Shown: positions 20,470-32,530, numbered from the stretch's first letter. The stretch: 64,000 nt of DNA from Adiantum capillus-veneris (GCA_014529385.2 CM043944.1:71951384-72015383), one strand, 5' to 3'. Numbers and translations are program-made. Notes: generated from the sequence alone by a model not told the origin.

Positions 20470-23292
20470 TTATGAGATATAGTCCCTATCCTCCATAGCT
20501 CGCTCTAGGATACATTCCTCACATTTCAAGCTACCACATTGTGAAGCTCCACACATCCACAGTTCTTTAGGCTTACCTAACCAAGCTGGAAGTTCTGATC
20601 CTGCAACTGAGGTGGAATCAAACTCCTCAACCGGTGTTCTCGTCACATCCCTATAGCTATGGTCCCTCAAGTTTACCTTTGTTATGGTTTCCATATGTCT
20701 CAGGTATATATGGTCATAACCCCAATCTTGGACCATTTTCAATTGTCGCATGAATGGTCTTCCCAGAATGATGTCATAGTTGTTCTTCTTGCCAAAGTCG
20801 ACAACAGCAAAAGTGTGTTCATATTCAATGCCACAAGAAGTAACAAGTACTTTTTCTAGCAGTCTTAGGGGCTTTTCCTTGTGTCCGTCTGCAAGCTGCA
20901 GGGTCATTCGTGTGGATATCAAGGCATGTTTTCCCCATTTTTTCCAAACCTCTTTGGTTGCAATGGCCACACCAGCTCCGCTGTCAAGGATTGCCACGGT
21001 TTTTACACCATTGAATTCCATAGGAAGGGTGGTGTTTCCATCTTCTCCCTCGTAATACTCGCCTACCTTGTTTAATGGCACTGGCCTAGTATTTAGTTGA
21101 GGCATTTCAAGCTCTTTGATGCCTTCCTCGATTTGAGTCATTGGGGTTTTTACACCAAATTTCTCTAGACATTTACCCACATTAGCCCACATGTTTGGTC
21201 TTATTCTGAGCAACTCGGCTAACATTATTGTACAGGTGACTGGGGTAGATAGAATATCTACTAGCCCCTTTGAATCGATGGCTTTGTTGGGAGACTGTCT
21301 CTGTGATGGGATTGCAACCACATCTGACTTGGTCTCGTACTCTCCCATGTAGGACGGTAGTGTTCTTAGCGAATGGGGTTGACTATCCATAGATTGTACA
21401 GATCCTTTGTCGCCCCAATACGATCGCACGTCTAGATTCATTTGAGATCCAGTCTCAAATTCCTCTATTGGTGGTAGAAACACTCCTCGTTCATCACCAG
21501 TCTTGTGTACTCGTCTTCTTAGGTCATCGGCTTCATTGGCCTCTCTGACTTGTTTCCACAATTCGTCAAGACTATCTATCTCTTTACAATCCTTAGGTAT
21601 AGCTTGGTGAAATCCCTCAAAAGAGTTATCCGTGGTATTCAGTACTATCCTTGGTTCTAATGCTGGATCTTTGAGGTTTGGTATGTGCTCATGACTAGAA
21701 TCTGGCTCTTTTAGTTCCTGGTTTGGTGGGATTACTTGTGTCGGCATGACACAGATCACATCCTCAGGTTTTGCAACTGGCGGTTCTAGTAAAGCTTGGG
21801 CTGTTTGAATCATTTTTCGGCACATTTCAAACCTTTGCTTTTCTAGTTCCGCATAGGGATGTGTCATCCACCTATGTTCTTGGGTTTGGTTGTTTTTGAG
21901 CCTCACATCATAGGCTTTCAAGAGGGCATCTAATGCCTCATTAACCTTCTCTGCCAACACAGATCCTCCTAAACTAGCACTTCTCCGTTTCTCATCTGTG
22001 GATGGTTCTTCTAGAGGTTTAACCATCTGTGTAAGAGAAGGTGCCTCCTTCTCCTCATGTTGTTTTATCTTCTTTTCAGCTTCGGTAAGCTTCTCAGCTA
22101 GGGATTTTTGCTCTCGTTCCCTGCGTGCTTTCATCCTAGTCTTTCTAGCTTTCCAACTATTTCTTTTGCTCTTGGTTTTCTGACTAGGTGCGTCTGTCTT
22201 TGGTCCATCATCTGTCTTTGGACTCGTGTCACTTTCCGTGTTCGTTGTCTCTGGATTCTCATCAGCTTTCTTTTGAGCTTGTGCTCTCGTAACAACTACT
22301 TGAACTGGTACAACATTTTTATTTTCTGAGCTACTAGGTAGCTGAACAATCCCTGATACATTTGTCGTGATTTTCCTGATTTGGTTTGGTTTTTTCGGGT
22401 AATCGGGGATCAAGTGAGTGATGCCACACTCAAGACAATAGGCATTTACTTCAGTGATCTCCGTATGAGGACATTGTTTGACCAAGTGGTTGTCACGACT
22501 TTTGTGACAATCTGTCTCTGGTTGAGGAGATTTTTTTAGCATTCCCTCTTGGCTATAAGCAAGCTTTGACCTAGATAAGCCGCTATTTGCAATGAATCGC
22601 AATGTCCTTTCGTCCATTTCATACCTTCTTTCTTTCGACTGAAACCTAGGAGGTGGAGGTTGTACCTGCCTCACTACTCCATGTGTTTCTCTCACATTTT
22701 GTTTCTCCGAAGGGTAGTACCCACTTTGGTTGCTACACCACATTGTAGCTGGTACTGGCGTTGGTTTATTTGATGCTTCCATCATTGGCATGTATCTCAT
22801 GTCTACCGGCATTCTAGCACCTGGCAGCGGAGGTTGTTGTCCTAAGACAAGCTGTGGCCTTAAAACTCCTACTGGTTTTGGCGCATTCCCCGTAATGTAT
22901 CTAGGTGGAGTAGGTGCTTCTGGAACAGGTTGTACATACCTCTCCCTAGCATTTTCCATGCTATAATAACACTCTTCCCCCGTATGGTTCGTCCATTTTC
23001 TCTCAATTTCACACCACTTCGGCTCTCCCGAATCAGACCTTACAAGAGGAATCAACCTCTTGACCAAGTCGTCGATAAGCTTTTCTTGATCATTAGGTGC
23101 CGTTGGCTTGGCAATGGACTCACTTGTCTGTGAAACACTGTGCTGAGAGGATGTGTCATCTCCTTGACTCTTTAAGTCCTTTTCTTTGTATGCCTCACAA
23201 TTATCCACTAGATAAAGAGCTTCTTTGATCAACTCGTTTAGCGTCATCCTCCTTATCATATGTAGATCCTTCTGAAGGCCCTCATCTCTCAT
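20470..23292 (-). pseudogene. Gag C-terminus and aspartic protease of the composite element
   Basis: A 940-codon open stretch in frame with gag. Residues 1-60 continue the gag helix region (LHMIRRMTLNELIKEALYL). Around residues 260-300 there are two degenerate Cys/His groups, CHKSRDNHLVKQCPH and CLECGITHLIPDYP, the latter lacking the final Cys of a CCHC knuckle. Residues 380-440 are a basic then charged coiled-coil-like segment. The retropepsin lies at about residues 745-860: VAILDSGAGVAIAT (catalytic Asp near 770), LQLADG, and YDIILGRPFM near 840. A Cys-rich tail (CGASQCGSLKCEECIL) follows. No RT, RNase H or integrase motif was found after it. A Ty3/gypsy affinity, perhaps Tat, is suggested by the protease and the Asp primer site. 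Confidence 0.75.
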
Positions 23293-23295
23293 TCC

Positions 23296-24204
23296 CTAGA
23301 TAAAGATCATCATCAATCGTGCTTGCGTAGGTAATTCCACTCTTGGACATAGCTTAACATATCTCTTGAGCCGTAATGATGCTTTGCGTACTGATTCATC
23401 CTCTTTCTGTTTGAATCTATGGATTTGCGAGACCGTGTTGTGAGCAATGCCTTTTGGCAAGAATTCTTCAATAAACTCCTCAAACAGCTCATCTAGGGTC
23501 TCAAAATCCCATTTTTCCACCGAGTCGAACCATGTAGCTGCATCATCTTCTAGAGTCAATCCAAATCCCGCAAACTGTGTCGCAAAATTTGAAACTTCCT
23601 CTGCTCTAATCGCTCTTCTAAAAGCTGCTACATGATCTCTCGGATCTTTATCTCCAGAGTATTTTCTGTTTACCCATTTCTGGACTTGGGATGGTCTAAC
23701 TCGTCGATTGTCTACAAGTCTAACCAGAGACTCTCCCAATCCTTCTCTCATTATTGCTCTTGAAGGGAATCCTGGTGGCTCGCTTCTTGGAACTCCTATA
23801 GGAATTCTCGTGTTTGGTGGAGGCATTTGTGGTCCTTCATTGACCAAATATCCACCTCTTTCTAGTACAGTCTGTGGATTTGTGCTTTCTACAACTCTGT
23901 ATTCTCGTCCATACTTTTCGACAACTATAGATCTCCATTGACAGTCGACTCCGTATGTGTAGACATATAAGAGCTTGTAATTCGTTATCTCTTCTAGGTA
24001 TGGATCTGAGCACCTATAAAGATTGACCTCATTGTCGTCAATGTATCTATATAGTGCTTCACTCTCATGACCAATCATCCAAACTCTCTCAACAAGGTGG
24101 GTCTTTATCAATTGCAAGTTTGGAAGATCCATTGTGGGAGGATATTCCTCTATCGTTGGGATCTCCAAGCTTGTGTAAGCTGCGTTTGAATCTAGGGTAG
24201 ACAT
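23296..24204 (-). pseudogene. Gag (Retrotrans_gag domain) of the composite element
   Basis: 302 codons from ATG 24,204, then TAG (23,296-23,298), after which the same frame continues as the protease part. Residues about 185-300 match the Retrotrans_gag pattern: YSGDKDPRDHVAAFRRAI, FGLTLEDDAATWFDSV, FEEFIEEFLPKG and RFKQKEDESVRKASLRLKRY. The frame reads ..LMMIFI-TAG-GMRDEG.. in the middle of a conserved helix, so TAG most likely replaced CAG (Gln). The first 180 residues have no clear domain. As the only structural protein of this element it would form its particles. Confidence 0.8.
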
Positions 24205-26401
24205 GATTTCTGGGCTTAAGAGCTTTTGCTTGGTTCAAGTAGACTTAGTCCACTGTGTTCAAGTGCTTTGGTTAGGGAAAAGTCGAAACTATGTCCAAAA
24301 CCGCAACCATTTCGTCACAATTCTCGCAAATTGTCGCTTTTAGACACCCCTAATTAACTTGCGGATGAATTTTGATCTGTAGAGCCGCTCTCACGCTACG
24401 TTTTGATATAAAAACTTTTCCAATCCGATACCGTTTGTGAAAGTTATGGCCAAAGCAGTGAAATGCAGTTTCCAATTTCAATTCTAAAAGAAGATTTGGG
24501 ATCTCTGTGACACTGTGAACACTTCTGTATGGTCAAAATTTCAGTTGGACCCGAAAACTGGCCTAGAGACATCCTACGGGTAGGATGTCTATATGCTCAT
24601 AATTTAACAAAATTTAGTCTAGAGACTCCCCTTGAGTCCAGCAACACAATGGTATGCTCAGAATTTCATTTGGATTTAAAAATGGCCTTGAGACATCCTA
24701 CGCGTAGGATGTCTTTTTGCTCAGAATGACTTGAAATTTTCACCCCAGCTTCTCCTTGATGTGTTGATCACAGTGGTGTGCTCATAAGTTGGTTTGGAGT
24801 CCTAAATCAAGCTAGAGACATCCTACGTGTAGGATGTGTTTCAGCTCAAACTTGCACTGTAGCTTCATCTTGATGTGCTAAAATCACAGCTATTTTTACT
24901 TTTTGATTCTGACACCTATAAGTTGGTCAAATGATCAAGAATCTGTTCCAAAAGTCTAATGTCTGTTCTGATGAATTCCTAAGTCAAATCAACTCCAAAT
25001 TGGACCAAATTTGACTAGGAGGCTTGCCTAAGGCTATACAATAGCATGGTATGGTCACAATAGGATTTTGGTTTCAGAATTATGCATTAGACATCCTGCA
25101 CGTAGGATGTCTTTTTGCTCAGAATTGCCCCAAATTTGAACTACAGACTCTCCTTAAGGTGTTGATCACTGAGGTATGCTCAAAATTAAGTTTGGAGTGC
25201 CAAATCACACATATGACATCCTACGCGTAGGATGTCTTTTTGGCCTGTTTGACCCCAGACTTGTCCCACAGCTTCCCCTTGATGTCAGCAACCCAGTGGT
25301 ATGCTCAGATTTTGGTTTGGATTTCAAAAGATCCCAATTTTAGCTGTTCTAATCTTTTTCAGTCAAAAGTGCTAAAGTCTGCATAGGACCCCCTTTTCTT
25401 CTCCAAATGAGATGAAAACTCTCTCAGTCAGTCAATATATCATGCAGATCATGCTCCTGCAGCCATCCTATGGTTTTGGTCTTGGAATAATGCCTTCGCA
25501 CAATTTGGGTAGGATGTCTGGCAATTTCAGTCTTTTCACTTTGATCTGTCAAAATATGGTCAAGTTCCCCTTTCCAGGTGAAAATAGGGTAAAACCTACC
25601 TTCTGAACACACTGGTCAACTCAGAATTTCAAAAAAGTGCCCAGATCACCCTGTAGACATCCTACACGTAGGATGTCTACTGCTGATTTTTTGAGACTGA
25701 AGTGTCCCTGATGCTTCCTTATACTCTCAACAAGTGCAAGTATGCTTCACAATTGCAAAAACATGCAAAAATCACTCAATTAAGCCTTTTCTGAAATTTT
25801 ACGTTTTCTGACTTCGCCTTTTGACTTTTGGTCAACAAAAATAGGGAAAAACACCCAAGTCAATATGTTACTAGGGTAAAAACTACCCTCTGAACCCACT
25901 GGTGCAGTCAGAATTTTCAAATTTGGTCTCCAAAACCCCCTTGAGACATCCTACGCGTAGGATGTCTATGTTTATAGAATTGTAGGTTTTCTTCACAGAA
26001 CGCTTGCAAATGCTCTTTTATATTCACATCATCAGTCCTTCATACAAAAATATCCACAAAAGCTTGTTTAATGCATTTTTACCCTCAAAAGCACACTTTT
26101 TCGTGATTTCCAATGCAATTAATCACTTTAGCAAATAATTCAATGCTGAATAGCTCTAGATCAAAATCGGATCACTTACCTAAAGCTACTCTTACAAATC
26201 ATATGGGGTTTTGCATCTATGAGTAGAAAACGCTTCACTGACACACACGGACTAGTAAATGCTTTTATCACCTCACAAATCACTCGACCACCAACAACTA
26301 CTCTAATCCACAGATCCTAACTAAACCTATCTAGTCGCAGACCCTCGGCAAGACACACGCTTCCTGGCTATCCACTTGATCACGGAATATCCTCTTCCGG
26401 A
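24205..26401 (-). other. Leader of composite element, inner part
   Basis: About 2.2 kb between gag and the CACTA insertion. No coding capacity. It is dominated by a decayed tandem repeat (period about 125 bp) carrying the palindromes described separately. The rest of the leader, 32,590-32,681, lies on the other side of the CACTA. Confidence 0.7.
24568..25966. repeat. Seven 22-bp palindromes in ~125-bp decayed tandem units
   Basis: GACATCCTACG/CGTAGGATGTC, a perfect or near-perfect dyad, occurs at 24,568, 24,692, 24,817, 25,090, 25,215, 25,656 and 25,945. A half-site (GTAGGATGTC) lies at 25,509. Adjacent units are 124-125 bp apart; larger gaps are near multiples and contain degraded units. 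Flanking text is shared (GCTTC-CCTTGATGT, GGT-TGCTCA). The palindrome is better preserved than the text around it. Confidence 0.9.
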
Positions 26402-26414
26402 CACTACAAGAGGT

Positions 26415-26595
26415 CCTTCAATGTAGCGACGCTCATAGTGCGACGCTCAAATGGGAAAAATCCCGGCGTCGCTATATAACAAAGACTATAGAGACGCTTA
26501 TAGCGACACGCATAGAGACGCTTATAGCGACGCTCATAGAGACGCTTATAGCGACGTTCATAGAGACGCTTATCGCGACGCTCATAGAGACGCCG
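26415..26595. repeat. Left subterminal repeats of CACTA
   Basis: Tandem and inverted copies of a 9-12 bp motif of the form [TA]TAG[A/C]GACGC, alternating TAGAGACGCTTA and TAGCGACGCTCA. In CACTA elements such arrays are where TNPA-type accessory protein binds (known for En/Spm); binding here is inferred. Confidence 0.8.
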
Positions 26596-26679
26596 ACCCT
26601 GTAAAAATAATTTGAGGGCACCCGAAAATCAGATCTGTAGATCTGAGTTTCGGCGCTCTCTGCACAATAGGTATACCTG

Positions 26680-26940
<261 letters not shown>

Positions 26941-27336
26941 TACACACACATGTGTAAACAAAGAACACACACATACACATTGAGAGAGAGATAAAGAAAT
27001 GAAATGAAATGATATATTTAACGTCTTCAAAATGCCAAAATGACTTATGAGACCAATCCGATAAACTCCTTGTGGATCTAGTCTAATGTCTAGGTACAAA
27101 CATAAAAGTGAAGTGGAAGACTAAAATCATCATCATCTTCATCAATTTCCAACATTGGGCATTGTCTGAGAAAGTAGTGTATCGGTCGGTGAAGAGCTTC
27201 GTCAATGTCCGCCTTTGTAAATAGATGTAATGGGTATCTCCCATATCACGCTAGAGTAGACTTGATTCTCTGATGGAGCCTTGATTGATATCGTGGACGT
27301 CTAGCTCTCCCGAGCTCAATGGCTCTTTCAACTAAT

Positions 27337-27343
27337 ATTTTAG

Positions 27344-27395
<52 letters not shown>
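27337..27395. repeat. (AG)n tail next to LINE-like copy 2
   Basis: AG run of about 50 bp abutting ATTGAATTATC, which is the reverse complement of the LINE-like 3' end. On the minus strand it follows the element as (CT)n. Confidence 0.85.
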
Positions 27396-28155
27396 AATTA
27401 TCATCCACGGAGGTCATATATGACCCATGAGAATAAAAACACAACATTACAACAATTGCTTCTCAGTGCGGGCTGATACATATCAGCTAAGGACTGAGGG
27501 TCCATCAAGAGGGTAGAGTAGGGAAAAAGAGAGAACAAAAACCTAAGGGTCAGCTGAGAGGAGAGGTTTGGGTTTTTGAAATTCCTGGATGATCGCTTTG
27601 CCACCTTGGTAGACTGCCCATTTGCCTTGCTTGCATGCTTTTTGCATTTTCTTGAGCTTGCTTGCTTTACTCTTGAGTTGATTCATGGTCCATTCTTTTG
27701 CATTCCAAAGCTTTTTTCCCTTGAGAAGAGGAGATTCACGTAGCAACTTCATACGCTCATCTTTGTCCTTGAAAGTGAGTATGCAATGCTTGGGTGGCAC
27801 ATGTCTATGTGGATCATTGATCCAAGCAACAGTTTCGGGCTTGATGTAGATAGGTTGAAGAATGTCATTGAGCTTGGTGATTTCTTCCTGAAGGGTGTCC
27901 TCCGCGGTACACCACGATAAGTGTAGCCCCCCAATGCTGACCTTGAGGCCAAGAGATTCTTGTAGCCGACATTCTTGTAGGGCCGCCTATATCTTGGTGT
28001 CAATCTTCTTATGTGTTGTTTCATGTGATTCTTTCTCCACTGCCACTTCGACTGCGTATTCTTTTTTAAGCAGAGCTTGGCTCTCTTCTTCCTTCGCATC
28101 TTCAAGCTTTCGTAAACATTCTTTAAGACTCTCCTTTATGTCTCCAAACTTTTGA
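27395..28155 (-). pseudogene. LINE ORF1-like copy 2, inside the CACTA
   Basis: Minus-strand homologue of 8552-9400. Recognisable: LRKLEDAKEEESQALL, HKKIDTKI, LQESLGLKVSIGGL, YIKPETVAWINDPHRHV, KHCILTFKDKDE, then KQGKWAVYQGGKAIIQEFQ and a stop after LSADP. There is at least one stop and one frameshift (near 27,800). It keeps the CAG that is TAG in copy 1. The shared 3' tail and the adjacent CT run suggest retrotransposition into the CACTA, though I could not define a target duplication. Confidence 0.55.
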
Positions 28156-28344
28156 CTTTACAACGCTATATACAAAGCTAAATTTTGGAGGACCTTAAAT
28201 TTAGAGTCAAGTCTCTTATTTCAAAAGTTTTTGCGTACAAGCTTGAGAAGGATAGGTACAAGGCATTGCTAGTAAAAAAGTCAGCCTTGAACTTATGACT
28301 TCTTATGACTTCTTCTTGTCCTTGCTAACACTTGCCCAATATTT

Positions 28345-28632
28345 TTGCACAAGTTATGCAATGTAAGACGCTTTGTAGATTATCTTTTTGTCTCTGACGT
28401 TCCTTCTTTTCAAGATTTTATGTACTTGAATTCGAGTTCTATAGGTGGAGGAATTTATCCCAAGGAGTTTTGTGAACTTAACTGTACCACAAAGAGTGAT
28501 TGTTGTGCCTTTTTAGACCTTAATATTTTTCAGACTCCCTTGGGATTAGAAGTAGATATCTATGATAAGCGCCTTGAACCGGAATATGCCAATCTAAAAA
28601 TCATCCGTATGGGCAAGCGCACGAGCTGTTTC
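28345..28632 (+). pseudogene. Reverse transcriptase fragment, Penelope-like type
   Basis: A 96-codon frame: NVRRFVDYLFVSDVPSFQDF, IYPKEF, LNCTTKSD, FLDLNI, GLEVDIYDKRLEPEYANLKI. The run [Y/F]-[IV]-D-D-L, then IYP..L, then FLD..I, then YDKR is characteristic of a group of Penelope-like and related RTs. The second catalytic Asp is replaced (FVDY), and nothing upstream or downstream of this palm piece is recognisable, so it is dead. The satellite array begins in the codons right after it (from about 28,605). Assignment to Penelope-like elements is from motif memory and could be another YDKR-type RT. Confidence 0.5.
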
Positions 28633-31575
28633 TAAAGTCCATTTGCGTTTTTCCATAGAAAAACTTCAGAAACGGCTTGTATATCTGGCGTTTCTTCTTG
28701 CGGTTTTTTCTACGGCTTGCCATGCGCGCTCTTGACTTTGCCTAAAGCTTACCTAATCAACTATAAATGGTTTGGTCAAGCACACAAACCATTTCCGAAG
28801 TCCATTTGCGTTTCCGAAGTCCATTTGTAATTTTTCGTAGAAAAACGAGAACGGACTTTAGAAACGGCTGGTATATTTGGCGTTTCTTCTTGTGGTTTTG
28901 TCTACCGCTTACCATACGCGCTCTTGACTTAGATTAAAACTTACCTAATCAACTATGGATGATTTGGACAAGCCGTAGATAAAATCTCAAGAAGAAACGC
29001 CAAATATACAAGCTGTTTTTGAAGTCCGTTTGCCCAAACCATTTATAGTTGATTAAGTAAGCTTTAGGCAAAGTCAAGAGCGCATATGGCAAGCCATAGA
29101 TAAAACTGCAAGAAGAAACACCAAATATACAAGTAGTTTCTGAAGTCCGTTTACGTTTTTTTGCAAAAAAACGCGGACTTAAGAAATAACTTTTGTGTTT
29201 GGCGTTTCTTCTTGAAAATTTGCCTACGGCTTGCTATATGCGATATTGACTTTTCCTAAAGCTTACCTAATCAACTATGGATGGTTTGGGCAAGCGCACA
29301 AGCCGTTTTTGAAGTCTGTTTGCGTTTTCCATAGAAAAATGCAAACGGACTTCAGAAACGGCTTGTGTATTTAGTGCTTCATCTTATATTAACTTTGTCT
29401 AAAGCTTACCTAATAACCTATGGATAGTTTGGGCAAGTGTTGAAGCCTTTTCGGAAGTCCGTTTGTGTTTTTTCGTGGAAAAATACAAAGGACTCAGAAA
29501 CGGTTTGTACATTTAGCGTTTCATCTTGCAGTTTTGCTTACAGCTTGCCATACATGCTATTGACTTTGCCTAAAGCTTACCTAATCAACTATGGATCGTT
29601 TGGGCAAGTGTTGAAGCCGTTTTCGAAGTTCGTTTGCGTTTTTTTGTAGAAAAACGAGAACGGACTTCAGAAACGGCTTGTATATTTGGCATTTCTTTTT
29701 GCGGTTTTATCTACGACTTGCCATACACGCTCTTGAATTTGCCTAAACATTACCTAATCACCTATGAATAGTTTGGACAAGCACACAAGCCGTTTTTGAA
29801 GTCCGTTTGTATTTTTTTGTAAAAAAACACGAACGGACTTAAGAAACGGCTTGTATGTTTGGCGTTTCTTCTTGCGGTTTTGCCTACAGCTTTCCATACA
29901 AGCTCTTGACATTAACTAAAGCTTACCTAATCAACTATGGATGGTTTGTGTTTTTCGTAGAAAAACGTGAACGGACTTCTGAAACGGGTTGTATATTTTT
30001 GTCGTTTTTTCTCACGGTTTTTTCTATCGCTTGCCAAACGCGCTATCGACTTTGCCGAAAGTTTACCTAATCAACTACGGATGGTTTGGGCAAGTGTTGA
30101 AGCCGTTTTCTAAGTCTGTTTACGTTTTTCCATAGAAAAACGCAAACGAACTTCAGAAACGGCTTGTGTGTTTGGCGTTTCTTCTTGCGGTTTTGCCTAC
30201 TGCTTGACATACGCGCTCTTGACATTGCATAAAGCTTACCTAATCAACTATGGATGGTTTGGACAAGCGCACAGGCCGTTTCTAAAGTTCTTTTGTGTTT
30301 TTCCGTAGAAAAATACAAACGGACTTCAGAAACGGCTTGTGTATTTAGCGTTTCATCTTGCCGTTTTGCCTATGGCTTGCCATACGCACTATTAGCTTTG
30401 TCTAAAGCTTACCTAATCAACTATGGATGGTTTGGGCAAGTGTTGAAGCCTTTTCGGAAGTCCGTTTGCATTTTTTCGTGGAAAAACACGAAGGACTTCA
30501 GAAACGGTTTGTAGATTTAGCATTTCATCTTGCGGTTTTGCCTACAGCTTGCCATACACGCTATTGACTTTGCCTAAAGCTTACCTAATCAACTATGGAT
30601 GGTTTGGGCAAGTGTTGAAGCCGTTTCCGAAGTTCGTTTGTGTTTTTTTGTAGAAAAACGAGAACGGACTTTAGAAACGGCTTGTATATTTGGCATTTCT
30701 TCTTGCGGTTTTATCTATGGCTTGCCATACATGCTCTTGACTTTGCCTAAACTTTACCTAATCACCTATGAATGGTTTGGACAAGCACACAAGCCATTTT
30801 TTAAATCCGTTTGTATTTTTTCGTAAAAAAACACGAACGGACTTAAGAAACGGCTTGTATGTTTAGCGTTTCTTCTTGCGGTTTTGCCTACGGCTTGCCA
30901 TACAGGCTCTTGACATTACCTAAAGCTTACCTAATCAACTATGGATGGTTTGTGTTTTTCGTAGAAAAACGTGAACGGACTTCTGAAACGGGTTGTATAT
31001 TTTTGTCGTTTCTTCTCACGGTTTTTCCTATCGCTTGCCAAACGCGCTACTGAATTTGCCAAAAGCTTACCTAATCAACTATGGATGGTTTGGGCAAGTG
31101 TTGAAGCCATTTTCTAAGTCTGTTTACGTTTTTCCGTAGAAAAACACAAACGAACTTTAGAAACGGCTTGTGTGTTTGGCGTTTCTTCTTGCGGTTTTGC
31201 ATACGGCTTGACATACACGCTCTTGACATTGCATAAAGCTTACCTAATCAACTATGGATGGTTTGGACAAGCGCACAGGCCGTTGCTAAAGTTCGTTTGC
31301 GTTTTTCCGTAGAAAAATACAAACGGGCTTCAGAAAAGGCTTGTGTATTTAGCGTTTCATCTTGCCGTTTTGGCTACGGCTTGCCATATGCACTATTAAC
31401 TTTGTCTAAAGCTTACCTAATCAACTATGGATGGTTTGGGCAAGTGTTGAAGCCTTTTCGGAAGTCCGTTTGTATTTTTTTGTAGAAAAACGCGAAGGAC
31501 TTCAAAAACGGCTTGTATATTTGGCGTTTCTTCTTACGGTTTTATCTACGGCTTGCCATATGCGCTCTTGACAGT
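28605..31575. repeat. Satellite array, 173-bp monomer, 1,004-bp higher-order period
   Basis: About 17 monomers. The marker CTATGGATGGTTTG starts at 29,275, 29,418, 29,589, 29,762, 29,935, 30,075, 30,248, 30,421, 30,593, 30,766, 30,939, 31,079, 31,252 and 31,425. From 29,589 the spacings 173-173-140-173-173-172 occur twice, so six monomers form a 1,004-bp higher-order unit present in two copies. A stretch at about 28,975-29,140 is inverted. Most monomers carry an inverted repeat of up to 31 bp per arm around a CGTA-type loop (for example 29,300-29,365). Short frames in the array are artefacts of the repeat. Confidence 0.95.
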
Positions 31576-32184
31576 GGTCGATGATTGGACATGAACCCAC
31601 ACGATACAAGCGCGAGTATGCGGACAAAAAGGGCTTAAATTTTCTTATGGACATTCAGAGTTATCGCTCCGACTTGGGCAATATTTAACCTTACACTCTT
31701 ACATTTGTTATATTTTAATAATAAGCTAAACATTAGATTGTTTTGTAATTATTTATTTATACTTATATAAAGTCTTATTGTGTTTTTTTTTTTTGCAGTA
31801 TCCGACAGATGTGCCGCTCGGACGCGATGAGACGTCAGATTAGTTGGCATCCAAGTAGCCGTAGCTAGATAGCACTAGTTTTTTTTTTTCACAGCGTATA
31901 TTAGGAGATGACGTGTGTACGTCAATTTTGTAACTATTGGCCAACAATGTATTTTTTCAATAATTAATGACAACTGCGTTGTAGCTAGTACATTTTAATC
32001 AAAGCTTAATAATCAAGTTATTTTGCCTATGATGTGTATAATTTTGTCAATTTATTACTTTGTCAATTCACTTTTATCGATATACTTTTGTCAGTTTTGC
32101 ATCTTAGTTTTGGAAACTTTATGTTCAAAATGGTTGATGGGGTGGCAGGGTAATGTATGCCCTGCCACCAAAAAAAATTATTCT
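31576..32184. other. Unassigned right interior of CACTA
   Basis: AT-rich, no recognisable coding. A T-run lies at about 31,787-31,796. The text GACAGATGTGCCGCTCGGACGC near 31,804 is GC-richer but not identified. Confidence 0.4.
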
Positions 32185-32530
32185 CGAGCGTCGCTATATA
32201 CGTCGCTATTTTTGGACTTGCAGTGTCGCTATTTGCGTCTCTATTAGCGTCTCTATATGCGTCTCTATTTGCGTCTCTATTTGTGTCGCTATTAGTGTCT
32301 CTATATCGGCTCTATTTGCGTCTCTATATGCGTCTCTATTTGCGTCTCTATATGCATCTCTATTTGCGTTGCTATATGCGTCTCTATATAGCGACGCAAA
32401 TAGAGACGCATATAGAGACGCAAATAGAGACGCATATAGAGACGCTAATAGCGGCGCACATAGAGACGAAAATAGCGATGCTCTCTTTTCAACGCGCATA
32501 GCGACGCTTATAGTGACGCCGGGGGTGAAA
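32185..32530. repeat. Right subterminal repeats of CACTA, with large inverted repeat
   Basis: GCGTCTCTATATGCGTCTCTATTT repeated to about 32,388 and then its reverse complement (TAGAGACGCATATAGAGACGC) to about 32,450, meeting at CTCTATATAGCGACG. It is the same motif family as the left subterminal array, present here in both orientations. Confidence 0.85.

Noticed and set aside
19279-24204. Gag-PR frame as a host gene (e.g. domesticated Gag)
   Set aside because: It sits in proper order between a PBS/LTR and PPT/LTR with a TSD and has three internal stops, so it is an element protein, not a domesticated gene.
24568-25966. Regularly spaced palindromes as a CRISPR-like array
   Set aside because: Units are about 125 bp with homologous, decayed text between palindromes rather than unique spacers, in a plant retroelement leader; no cas genes.
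29437-31485. Series of 60-86-aa related frames (plus strand)
   Set aside because: They are translations of the satellite monomers; period and stops follow the 173-bp repeat, no independent sign of coding.
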